Shown piece by piece: positions 1 through 10,400 of a stretch of 64,000 nt of DNA. Under the pieces are notes generated by a model. It searched no databases. It had not been told where the DNA came from and was given only the letters and a program-made list of their open reading frames with translations. Position 1 is the first letter of the stretch, and every line of letters starts with the position of its first letter. Location of the stretch: contig OZ037865.1 in assembly GCA_964035575.1 (NCBI GenBank), positions 496,001 through 560,000 of the forward strand. Reading direction: 5' to 3'. The DNA is from Rhynchopus sp. YZ270_cl-10 (Eukaryota; Euglenozoa; Diplonemea; Diplonemida; Diplonemidae). The position numbers and the translations under genes are program-made.

Positions 1-96
1 GACATAGTTTCGCCATGTGTCTTCGGTTTCAAAAACTTCCCAGCAAAGTTTGCAACGGTGCTTCTCTTTAAAGAAACTGGGATGGTGTTGCATGTG
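1..96 (-). CDS. Zinc-finger protein exon, cut by window edge
   Basis: Read on the - strand, this stretch is open and encodes a C2H2-like motif: KHRCKLCWEVF followed by ETEDTWRNYV, with C-x2-C spacing; the expected distal His pair would lie outside the window. A plausible 3' splice acceptor (GACACAG) sits directly upstream of the frame and an in-frame stop lies a little further up, so this looks like an internal or terminal exon. Only the two cysteines and the hydrophobic spacing support the call. A chance ORF is possible. Confidence 0.35.
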
Positions 97-497
97 CTGT
101 GTCGTTCCGTTTTTTACCATTACCCCACACACTCCTCCTCTCCGACTACATCTAATTCGTCGTCTGTTTGGTGCTCTCACCAAAATCAGGTCACAAAAAT
201 GGTCGTTCTCTCTATATTTTGCGGGGGAGCGGGCTTTTATTTATTTACCTACTCCCCCCGTGCATAAGTCCGATGACCCTATAAGTCCGGGCAGATTTGG
301 GCTCAGGATCAGACTTATACTTAGACAGCTCCCATTTAGACTTATACACTGCATGGGTCTGGGTACCTGGGTGCACAACCGAACGGCCGTGAGACACGTA
401 ACACAGGCTGTGAGCTTACTGAGAGCTCTGAGAACTAGTGGGAGCCGTGAGAGCTTACTGAGAGCTTATGAGGTCCTGTGCTGTGGTATCTCGCGCA

Positions 498-749
498 CAG
501 CATACACAGCATACACAGCATACACAGCATACACAGCATACACAGCATACACAGCATACACAGCATACACAGTATACACAGTATACACAGTATACACAGT
601 ATACACAGTATACACAGTATACACAGTATACACAGTATACACAGTATACACAGTATACACAGTATACACAGTATACACAGTATACACAGTATACACAGTA
701 TACACAGTATACACAGTATACACAGTATACACAGTATACACAGTATACA
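498..749. repeat. 9-bp minisatellite, 28 copies in two homogenised blocks
   Basis: Eight copies of CAGCATACA (498-569) are followed without a break by twenty copies of CAGTATACA (570-749). The single C/T difference is perfectly sorted into two blocks, which points to recent expansion of each variant. The array produces long repetitive ORFs on both strands that should not be taken as genes. Confidence 0.95.
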
Positions 750-814
750 TGCTTTGTGCTCTTATTTTGTGTTTTTTGCAGGGTTTTCAAACCCCCCACC
801 GTGCATTTTTACCC

Positions 815-930
815 GTCATGACCAAGGGGGGGCCTGGTCTGACCAAGCCCCCCCTCGGTCATGACCAAGGGGGGGCTTGGTCATGACCAAGCCCCCTTGG
901 TCATGTTTTTAGCTTGGTCAAAGCCTGGTC
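815..930. repeat. Palindromic GGTCATGACC cluster
   Basis: Several overlapping copies of TTGGTCATGACCAA and its C-rich/G-rich flanks occur here. One segment (about 866-892) is a perfect palindrome of 26 bases centred on TCATGA, able to form a strong cruciform. It lies inside element A. Confidence 0.8.
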
Positions 931-1689
931 AGTCACCTGACCAAGCCACCGTGTATAAGTCCGATTTTTGAGGGGGCTGAGGGCCTCCGGACTTATACAC
1001 GGGGTTTCGGACTTATGCACGGGTATCGGACTTATACACCGGTTTTGTGCACCCAGGTACCCAGACCCATGCAGTCTCACATGACCTCAGTGTGAGTGAC
1101 CCACATGTGACACCGCAAAATTTACCCTGTCTTCGTGCACCTTCGGTACAACGCCGCAAGCAGGCCAAACAGCGTTGGACTCGAGGAATGCCTGCTGTGC
1201 AGGTATCAAACATGAGAACCAACTCCCAACAAGGGGCACCTTTTGGCTGTTGAGACTGTTTGGGGTGCAAAGTTTTCCACAATGTTGCAGTAACAGGTTC
1301 ACATCTTTGAGAATTGTGTGGATGATGTTTTGACATGAGAAGCGTGAAGATGATCCCTGGTGAATACACCACCAATAAAAATAAAGTTACGCTCGCTTCG
1401 CTCGCGGAAAAACACCTCAATTTTTTTCTCCCGCTCGCTTCGCGAGCGGGAAAACGCCCCAAAAAAATTTCCCCCCACCACCAGCACAAAACCAGTGTAT
1501 AAGTCGGCCTGTGCATAAGTCCGATCCTGAGCCCAAATCTTCCCGGACTTATACACGGGTCATCGGACTTATGCACGGGTCATGGGGGTCGGACTTATGC
1601 ACGGGGGGGGGTAGGTACGTGCTTTATTCGAATTACCTCGTTTATTCGGCCCCCCCCAGTAACATTATTGGAAAAATGCTCTCGTTAAG

Positions 1690-1899
1690 AAATATGACCC
1701 AACATCGATTATTGAAAATGACCACCTTGCCATGCAAGAAATTAGCCCATTCTTCAACCAAGAAAGCACACTGGATAGGTACGAACCAACTGCCGTCATC
1801 AACTACCAAGGACCGCCTCTGGCAGCTGGGCACTACAAAGTCGATAGACGGAAGGGGAATCTTGGTTTAACATTGATGCAGAAAAAACAACCAGGATGA
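1690..1899 (+). CDS. Probable terminal exon of an unidentified gene
   Basis: A 70-codon open stretch ending in TGA has coding-like composition and no low-complexity bias. It starts after a possible acceptor (CTCGTTAAG) and reads KYDPTSIIENDHLAMQEISP and later NQESTLDRYEPTAVINYQ, ending MQKKQPG. There is no start codon of its own, so earlier exons would have to lie upstream, on the other side of element A or beyond the window. I do not recognise the family. This is the only good coding signal on the + strand in the left 50 kb. Confidence 0.4.
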   Translation, partial: KYDPTSIIENDHLAMQEISPFFNQESTLDRYEPTAVINYQGPPLAAGHYKVDRRKGNLGLTLMQKKQPG

Positions 1900-3034
1900 A
1901 GACAGAGAGAGCGACAGAGAGAGAGAGAGAGATGTAGAGGGATACAAGAAGAGGGCCGCCCATCGTTGTCTTTGTGTTTAAAAGCAAACAATACGAACCC
2001 AAAAGGGGAAAGGGTTCGGAAGTGGTAATACAAAGTGGCAGCTGTTGATGCAGGCACCTCCGACTGACTTACATACAGTGTCAGCCATCCGGATGAAAGC
2101 ACAACTCACAACTCTGAAAATATACAACTACCACGGGACAAACAGAGAATTTCAACGAACGACTCCCACCACAGCAGACAGCCACACTCTCTGCCAGAGA
2201 GATTGAGAGATTGATTGCACAATCCTCCTGTTTGAGGGATAATTTGGCGACCGTACCGGTAGTACTATTTCTCCTTTAAAGCAAGCTAGGAATAAAAACT
2301 AAGCATAGAAGCCATATGAGGGGTATTGAGGGCAGGGGGGGGGGAGATGGATGATTCAAATTCTGAGAATTATCGCTGGGTGAAAAAAGAGGGATACATC
2401 GATTTCAATACTTTTCCTTACTTCGCCTTCAGTTCCCCTGCAGGGGGAGTGAAGGAAGGTTGTGTGAAAAAGAAGAAGAGTGAAATAAATGGAAGTAGCA
2501 GAGGAGGGAAAACACAACCGCTACTGAGAACACCGATCACTCGGCAAAATAGATTTAAATTGATGCGGTCCCAAATGCAACACATTTCGGACGGCAACAA
2601 GCACCTCCTCCGCACTGTGCAACGGCAGAAATGCATCTTAAAAAAAAAAAAAAAACGTTGAGAGCTACACTGTGACAAGCACACTGCACTCCGGAGTGGA
2701 TCAATTGCATATTGTTACTTTTTTTTAGATCAACGCTCCTTCGCATCAAGGATGGTGTCAGTGCGCTTGGGAAAATGGGGTCTATATGAGCTTTGTATCT
2801 TGTATTAACCCAAAAAGAGGTGATTATTGAGTGCTGCACGTTGTCCTTTTCAATTGTGTGTTGAGAGTTTTGTGTCACATGCTGTACCTCATAAGAATAA
2901 CATGTGGCAGGGTGACGAGTTCTCCGAAGGTGCAAGAAAATGTGTGAAAAGATGGGAAACGAACAAAAAAATAATCGGAACCAACAGATGTCCAAACGTG
3001 CAAAATTTGCAACAAATACGCGCAGTTGTACACA
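1900..3034. other. Spacer without a recognised gene
   Basis: It holds a GA-rich stretch (1901-1932), a copy of the CATCCGGATG repeat (about 2045-2106), an 80-bp match to 13231-13305 (2125-2205), a diverged copy of the 130-bp structured repeat (2205-2300), and a hairpin with arms CCTTCA...CCCC / GGGG...TGAAGG (2426-2462). Poly-A runs are common. I see no convincing coding frame. Confidence 0.6.
2205..2300 (+). ncRNA. Structured dispersed repeat (zeta), diverged copy
   Basis: It shares GGCGACCGTA and ACTATTTCTCCTTTAA with the two close copies at 31295 and 57943. The stem upstream of GGCGACC is kept although its bases differ (CAATCCTC here against CAATTACCC there, each with a matching partner). 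Function is unknown; a MITE is the alternative. Confidence 0.4.
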
Positions 3035-4088
3035 AAGCCGAGGAAGGGGGGTGGGAGAAAAGCATGGAGAAAATAGGTAGCTTTTTTTTTCTCTTTTACA
3101 TTCTCTTTTTTATCTGTAAAAAATGTATCCACCGCGCAAAAAAAAAAAAAAGAAAACGAAGATAAAACCGGAAATAAGTGGTGGGGAAAAAAAAACAAGG
3201 TTTTTTTACGGGTTGCGATCGTAAACGATAGTATTCTGATCGTAGTACGATCAAACAATAGGGTACGATCGCTGATAGTAGGCAACCCGTTTGTTTTTCC
3301 TTTAGGTTTTTTTTTTTTGGTTTTGGTTTTGCTTCGCAATAACGAGATAAGGCGGGATTCTGTGGATGTAAAAAAAAGGGGGCAAAAGGGGCAAAAAAAA
3401 GAGGGTACCGCCTATATTTTTTTGGGGGTGGAAGAAAAACAAGAAAAACAAGAAAAACAAGAAAACAAAAAGGGGGGAAAGACTAAAAGTGTGCTGGCAC
3501 GCATAAGGTCCTTCTCCTTCCCCGACAGTGCTACTGCAAAAATAATCGAAGTTGATAAACGCCTCTGGGACGCAAGGCACTGATGGCTAAAAATTATAAA
3601 GATGACCTATTTAAAGGGTGTTGCTCTGATCTCATCAGTTGAATAAAACAATACTGCCCACGGTCCAATAATCCTCACAAAAAAAAACAACAATTTCATT
3701 TGTGGTTTTCCTTTTCACAAAAAGAGGATGACAAAAAGACGAGACGGGAGCCTTTCTGTGCTTTTTGGTCATCAAAAAAAAACAAAATATTGAACCGCCA
3801 ACTCGCATCGTCAGAAGGCGTGGATGGGGGTAGGTGTGGGACAGCACGGCTTTTAAAAAAGAGAAAAAAATAACGATACATGATATAAGGTGAAATGGGG
3901 GGGAGAAAAAAGGTGAAGTTGATGCGAACACCTCGAAGATGCAGGCATTGACACTCCACGAGAAGAGAAAAAAAGATTAAGCTATTATTTTCAATCGAAA
4001 GATGAATCTTGCCTTCATAGACTGTACACCTTTAGAGATACGAACAAGAAAAAAGAAAAAAGAAAAAAATTGGATTTTTTTGTCTCCG

Positions 4089-5450
4089 TTAGATCCGTTT
4101 CTCCAAGTTTTTCAGAGACAGTTCAATTGGAGCATTCTCGCTTTTGGAGGTCTTCCCCCTCCTCCCTTTTCCCGGAAAACCCTACAAAAAAAAAGGGGGG
4201 ATTTTTTGATAGATGAATGTGTCACGTGTGTGTGTGACTCACGTCTCATACGCAAAAGGGAATATAACGGGATTATAGCCCAGGGGCTCGGCGTGTTCCA
4301 GCTCGTGGTCGTCCACAGGCTCCCACTCATCGTCGTCGTCGGAGCAGTGCGGGAGGAACACAGAATACACAGACGAAAACTCGCCGTCGATCACACGATA
4401 CTCATCAGTACCACCCAGCAAATCGCCAGGATGTTACGGTGGTTTCGAAAATCGGGCACGGGGTTTTCCACAGCACACCCCGGTTTTTTTTCTTCCCTTA
4501 GCGAATAGTTGTGTCCACGCACCTTCCTTCAACCTCTGTAGTGTCAGTTGTGTATTTTTGTTTGCTGAAATTACACACTTTCACACACACTGACCCTAGG
4601 GGTGAAGGAAGGTTGTGGGAAAAGAAAGAAAGTTGAATAGACGAACGTATCGCGTGGACACACAACATCTGAAAGAAGGTAAGCACTGAGAACAGAGAGG
4701 GAACTATTTTGTATTTATTTTGTTTGTTTGCTGTATCGAACAAACCACCTCGGAACCCGCCGAGGTAAATTTGCGGTGTACGTGAAAAAATTGCATTTCT
4801 TTTTTGGGCCCGAAAATACCATTTTGGTATTTCCCGCCGAAAAATGAGCTTTTTTTTTGCTGGGGTGTGCCCACCCCGGTGAAATTGTGGAAAAAATCCG
4901 GTGAAAGATATTTCTGACTGCGTATGATCAGGGCTTCCGCTTGGTTTTTGGTCTCAAAATTTAGCCCCCCCCCGCTTTAGCGGTCGCCGCGCTCCTCCCT
5001 ACAGCCACACAGGAAGGAGAGGGGAGGGAGGTGGGCGCTGCAAGTTTTTTGAAAAAAGGTGTCGTTTGAGAAAAACACAAACGGACGCGCTGTGTGAAAA
5101 ACGAGTGTTTCTCTGCGCGTGATATTTTGTGGGGAAGAATAAAACATTATGAAAAAAGCTCGTTGCGTTCCCACTATCGTTTCCGCTGCGCTCTCACTAG
5201 CGTTCCCACTCCATTCGGTTTTCTCTTACTTAAAAAAAAATGCACTATTCGCAGTTTTGCCGTGTGCTTTTATTTTTCTGAAGGACAGCAAGAGCGCCGC
5301 AGACGCACGGTACGCTACTTCTGCCCTCTTTTCTTTGACTAGTGGAGGTGGTGGAGGCTGAACGGCTTGTGAAGGAAGCTGAGACGGTGATGGTGTTTGT
5401 TGGGTAGGTGCAGGCAATTTGAAGAGTCGCGCAAAACCTTGGAACGCCAT
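4089..5450 (-). CDS. Unidentified small multi-exon gene, duplication copy 1
   Basis: Three exons can be read on the - strand. Exon 1 (5450-5319) begins MAFQGFARLFKLPAPTQQTP and is proline-rich, ending in phase 0 before GTAGCG. A middle exon (about 4400-4243) contains an acidic stretch, CSDDDDEWEPVDDHELEH, and ends YNPVIFPFAYE before a strong donor, GTGAGT. The last exon (4140-4089) reads ENAPIELSLKNLEKRI then stop; its phase fits the donor. The other copy of this locus has an extra cysteine-bearing segment that is absent here, so this copy may be shortened or decayed. The middle-exon acceptor is weak. No family was recognised. Confidence 0.45.
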
Positions 5451-5600
5451 TTGATTGTGTGCTGGTAGGAAATAATTCAGCGCCGCAGGCGCACGGTACG
5501 CTACGTCCTTTTTTCTCCTCCTGTTTCTGTCTTCTCTGGACTAATCGAGCCGATTGCTGCTCACGGTGGGGTCACGCGTATGACGTGGGTAGCGTACCAA
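5284..5600. repeat. GCGCCGCAGGCGCACGGTAC elements
   Basis: Two copies of the motif AGCGCCGCAGRCGCACGGTA occur at about 5291 and 5477. The second is followed after about 75 bases by GAGCCGATTGCT and CGGTGGGGTCAC. The same arrangement recurs at 24808-24920 inside element G, so this is a dispersed repeat of about 120 bp. One copy lies in the first intron of the small gene here. Confidence 0.6.
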
Positions 5601-7040
5601 CTAAACAAAAGATGAAAGGGGTTTTTATTATTTTGCGACTCCCAAAAGCCTACGCGGAAGCCCTGCTAATAGTATGGTTGTGAGTTCAGAACATTTTTTT
5701 TACAAAAAAAAAAAAAAAACAAACGTGCACATGTGCACGGTGGCCCCACGCGGGGTACCGTGCAGTGTACACCTGAGGATGAGCACCACTATAGCCAAAC
5801 GTTTTTTTAAAGTTGTGGCGTATGAGGATATTTTCATTTTGTTGCGTAACATTCCTTTTCTCTTTTAGCCTTTCTGGAGCTGTGGTGTGTCCCAGGGGTT
5901 TAAAAAAAAGGGTATTTTAGATCGGGGATTTTTCTTTTTCATTGTTGAATTGACACGCAACTCCACAAATCCTTAAAAAAGAAGGTGATAAAGTACAAAA
6001 CGTCTCACCAGTACACCTGCAGGACGCAAGCGCTGAAACCGAATCCTTCAAGAAAAAAGAAAACTTGAAGAACGTACCTCGTGCGCACATTTTCCTAACA
6101 CTAACTTTATGTTTTCCATTTTGAAGCAAAAACAAATCGTAGTTCTTTTGGAAAGAAGTGGGTTGGGCATAGCCCAGTTTTCATGGAAATAAAAAAAAAA
6201 AAAAAAACAATAAAGAGTAGTGAAGTGCGCACTGTGTCTGGCGGGGGGAAAAGAAAAAATGAACATAGGGACAGAGATTGTTGGTTGCTGAAAGGGGGGA
6301 AAAAAGGGAGCAGATTTTTTCGTTGTTTTGGGACAACTCTTTTTGTGGTCAATCGACATTGTATCGACGTCACACTGTGTCAAGTGTTTTTATGAAGTTT
6401 TTGTTATGCTTTCTTTGTGCTCTTGTTTGTTTTTTTTCTCCTTTTTTGTTTTTTTTTGTTGTGTTGGAGTGTTTGTTTTTGTTGATTCGGTATTGTATTC
6501 GTAAGCACAACAGGGAGAAGGGGTTTGTAGATGATTTTGTTTATGTTTTGTACTTTTGGGGAGAAGGGTTATCACGTTCGTTCGAGATGATTTTTTTTTT
6601 TTTTTTAAATTCCAAAAACCGTATTTTGAGTCGTATCGTAAAGCTCTGTTCTCTATCACAACAAAAAAAAAAAAAAAAATAGTTTTTTTTGCGGAAATAG
6701 CCTCACATTGAAGAATAAATATTTAAATGAATGTGCCTCTCGTGTACATCAATATCAATTTTTTTTCCCTTGGTGTGTGACCAGAAACATCGGGGGTGGA
6801 ACCTTTGCCTGAATACTATTTTTTCGACATCTGGAGGTAGCCATGACATTTGAAATGAACAAATACTTTTTCTTTTTGCAGATAGGAACATCCTCTCTTC
6901 AGCTGACTTTTTGAAAAGTTGAAGAAAAAAGAAAAAAAAAAAAAAAAGTAAGTTGAGGGAGAGAAAAAAGTACAAACACTTGAAAGTGCTCACGAACCAA
7001 GCAAGAGAGTTTTTTTTTGTTTGTTTATTTCATTCAAAGG
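5451..7040. other. Hairpin-rich spacer
   Basis: It contains a GAGGATGA hairpin (5757-5800), a CCAGTACACCTGCAGGACGCA hairpin region (5998-6040), and the ATGTGCCTCTCGTG hairpin (6723-6756), among long A/T homopolymers. The block 4920-5675 is absent from the other duplication copy. A frame on the - strand around 6780-6850 is open in this copy only and I do not trust it. Confidence 0.6.
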
Positions 7041-7059
7041 AAATTTGATAGATGAATCG

Positions 7060-7250
7060 ACTCTCGTGCACACAGATCGAGAGAAGTAAAAAAGAGTGAG
7101 ATATCCCCTTGTCCCTGCCCCACTCTGAACCCTTCTTTTTCAAGAAACGCTGGCTGTGCCCTAGGGTGCAAGAAGTTTCTCAGCACGGCGTCATCGGGAG
7201 GGGTTGGTCCTTCCCCCTCTCCCCTTGCTCCCATGTTGCAATGAAGGGAG
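7060..7250 (-). CDS. Possible conserved exon downstream of G8 gene 1
   Basis: A - strand frame reads GPTPPDDAVLRNFLHPRAQP then AFLEKEGFRVGQGQGDIS and is preserved almost unchanged at 18215-18360 in the second duplication copy, while the flanking homopolymers differ. An ATG upstream (MGARGEGEG) exists here but not in the second copy. The composition is coding-like. No family was recognised, and conservation alone may reflect the recent duplication. Confidence 0.3.
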
Positions 7251-7410
7251 AAAAATAAAACGCAAAAAGATTGCCCTGATAATGAGGGCATCATCTTGTT
7301 TCACTTTTTTGAAAAACTTTGACAAGGGGGGGCAGGTGAAGAGGGGGGTTTTGTTTTGTTTTTCTTCAAGACAAAGCCAACCGAAAAAAAAACAACTCAT
7401 TTTCCTTTTT

Positions 7411-10400
7411 TTACAAGGATGTGAACTGCTGCTGTCCTCGTTGGTCCATCGCTTCTTCGTGGACACCGAGGTCCGCGTTATGTACCTCCTGGAAGAGCTC
7501 TTCAATGGAGAGGAGGTTGCTTGGGTTCTTTGACTTAAACACTGCAACGGCAGCCACACCACAGAGCACGGCCACACCACCCACTACACCAAGCACCCAC
7601 CACGGGAAGGAGGAGCCGTCGTCGCTGCTGCTGTCCTCGTTCTTCCCCGCACCGCCAACCCCTGCAGGGACCTCCGTTGGGTCCACATTCGGAGGGAACG
7701 TCCCTGGGGCCTCAGTATCAGGTGCAACAGACTTGCTTGCGCCAGGTGCGTAGGTCGGTGCCACCGTCGCCTTCGTCCCCGGGGAGTACGTAGGGGGTGC
7801 ATCTGTGTCGGGTACACCGGTGGGGTCCACTCCAGGTGCGTACGTCGGTGGTGCCATCGTATCAGGTGCACCAGTAGGGTCGACACCAGGGCTGTAGGTG
7901 GGTGGGGTGTTTGTCGCAGGTGCGGTGGTTGGGTCTACACCTGGCTGGTATGTCGGTGGCGTGTTGGTCTCGGGTGCGGTGGTTGCTTCGACACCTGGCT
8001 GGTATGTGGGCGGCACTGCAGTTGGCATTGCCGTGGGCACTGAAGTGGGGTTTGCTGTGTCCGGTGCGTCGGTCGGTGCTACGTTAGGCGGGAATGTGTC
8101 GGGAACCTCTGTTGGCGGTGCCTGTGTCGGGGTGACCGTGGGCATTGCTGTTGGGACTGCAGTCGGGATGGCAGTCGGGGCTGCTGTCGGAATTGCTGTG
8201 TCAGGTGCAACCGTGGGCTCGACATTCGGTGGGAACGTGTCTGGGATGTCGGTTGGTGGTGCGTTTGTTGGCACTGCGGTGGGGATTGCTGTTGGAATCG
8301 CAGTCGGCATTGCAGAAGGCATCGCAGTGGGGATTGCTGTGGGCATTGCTGTCGGCATGGCTGTGGGCACTGCCGTCGGTACTGCGGTGGGCACAGCGGT
8401 AGGCACTGCTGTTGGCATGGCGGTCGGAATTGCTGTGTCAGGTGCAACCGTTGGCTCGACATTCGGTGGGAACGTGTCTGGTATGTCAGTTGGTGGTGCA
8501 TTGGTTGGCACTGCGGTGGGGATTGCAGTGGGCATTGCTGTTGGCATGGCGGTCGGGATTGCTGTGGGTACAACAGTTGGGACTGCTGTTGGGATTGCTG
8601 TTGGTGGGGCCACGGTGACAGGCGCGTTCGGGGGGAACGTTGCGGGGATGTCTGTTGGCGGTGCGTTGGTTGGCACTGCAGTGGGGATTGCACTGGGCAT
8701 TGCTGTTGGAACCGCGGTCGGCACTGCAGTAGGCATCGCAGTGGGGATTGCTGTGGGCATCGCTGTAGGCATGGCTGTGGGCACTGCCGTCGGTACTGCG
8801 GTGGGCACAGCGGTAGGCACTGCTGTTGGCATGGCGGTCGGGATGGCTGTGGGTACAACAGTCGGGACTGCTGTTGGGATTGCTGTTGGTGGTGCCACGG
8901 TGACAGGCGCGTTCGGGGGGAACGTTGCGGGGATGTCAGTTGGCGGTGCGTCTGTTGGAACCGACGTTGGCACTGCGGTTGGCATGGCTGTTGGGATTGC
9001 AGTGGGCATCGCCGTGGGCATCGCTGTTGGAACTGCGGTCGGGATTGCGGTCGGCATCGCAGTGGGGATTGCCGTAGGCACCGCCGTTGGCACCGCCGTT
9101 GGCACCGCCGTTGGCACCGCCGTTGGCACCGCCGTTGGCACCGCCGTTGGCACCGCCGTTGGCACCGCCGTTGGCACCGCCGTTGGCACCGCCGTTGGCA
9201 CCGCCGTTGGCACCGCCGTTGGCACCGCCGTTGGCACCGCCGTTGGCACCGCCGTTGGCACCGCCGTTGGCACCGCCGTTGGCACCGCCGTTGGCACCGC
9301 CGTTGGCACCGCCGTTGGCACCGCCGTTGGCACCGCCGTTGGCACCAGTGTGTCGGGCGCAGTCGAATCCACGTTCGGGCACGGCGCGTTGTACTCCGGA
9401 ATCAGCTCGGTCGGCTTCTGGCTGCAGAATCCCTTCCAGTCTGCCGAGCAGCTTGCCACGATAATGACCTTGTACTGCGTGAAGGTGTCGTACACCCAGG
9501 CACCGCCACGCTCGAACCTTCCGGTGAGCAGCGCTGTGGGAAGCTTTGCGCGGAGGTGGAAGGTGTTTGTTGCGGTGTCGAAGAAGTACATTGTGATGGG
9601 GTTCGCGATCATCTCGTCGTAGGACGAGGCGAGCGTCATCGTTGTTGCGTAGCTGGAGTCCCACTGGTGCTCGGTGGTCACTGTGAACGTTGTGCCTGCC
9701 GGGTAGCTTGTTGCGAAGCGGAGGATCGCATCGTTCGGCACCTGCTCGGGCTGAAGCTCAAACTTCTTCGGCGCACCTCCATCCAGCCACATGTACCACC
9801 CAGTTCCAGTGATCCCTGTGATCCCTGCGTTCTGTGTGATCGGCGACTTCCGGACCGTAGCATCACGCTTCCACAACGCAATGTAACCAATGTCGCAGTT
9901 GCTCCAATCCCATGTACCCGGTCCACCTTCGGTGCATACACCACTCTTCCCGATACCGCCGTTGGAGGGTGAGATGTCTGGTGTGATGACCTTGATGTGC
10001 GCAACCTCCCTCTCCTCAATGCCGTCCGGCTTCTTCGGGCACAGCCACGTCTGCCACTTCTCCTGGAAGCGGCAGTCACTGCAGACCTCCCACCAGTTCA
10101 GGTTCGACCCCACGATGGTGGGCCTCTTCTCCAATGTCCCTGACCCATCAAAATCAATGAAGTTGAAGAACCGCGATGCGCCCGACTCCACAATCTTGAG
10201 CGCCACAAGCAAATCTGTGTCGACATTTGTGTAGGTAATGCCTCCTACCGCACTGATCTGCTGCGGCTTGAAGACGTCAGAGTGGTAGAGCCCTGACCAG
10301 ATGACGTTCCACATTGCACCGGGTGTTCCCGATTCGCAAGCACTGTCGTCCTTTGCCCAATCGATTTGCCCTGGGAGAACTTTAATACGGCAGGTAGCCT

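Larger units (their letters stand above)
245..1620. mobile_element. Foldback element A with terminal arrays of a short motif
   Basis: The ends are inverted repeats of roughly 110 bp: 249-350 matches the reverse complement of 1490-1618, including the phrase ATTTGGGCTCAGGATC. The repeats are built from a recurring motif, CGGACTTATRCACGGG, about a dozen copies in both orientations (near 262, 281, 313, 338, 953, 988, 1007, 1028, 1497, 1513, 1549, 1567, 1590). The interior holds a 9-bp minisatellite and a near-perfect palindrome. I see no transposase ORF. A target-site duplication is not clear. It looks like a non-autonomous DNA transposon or foldback element. Confidence 0.6.

Noticed and set aside
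455-864. Tyr-Thr-Val, Cys-Val-Tyr and Thr-Gln-His repeat ORFs
   Set aside because: They are produced by the 9-bp minisatellite in several frames and both strands, with no start context or flanking domain.
7898-9622. 574-codon open frame on the + strand with [10 protein letters not shown] repeats
   Set aside because: It is the antisense shadow of the PTA stalk in G8 gene 1; a similar shadow lies at 19297-20478 and another at 33670-34314. Repeated codons without stops on one strand often leave the other open.
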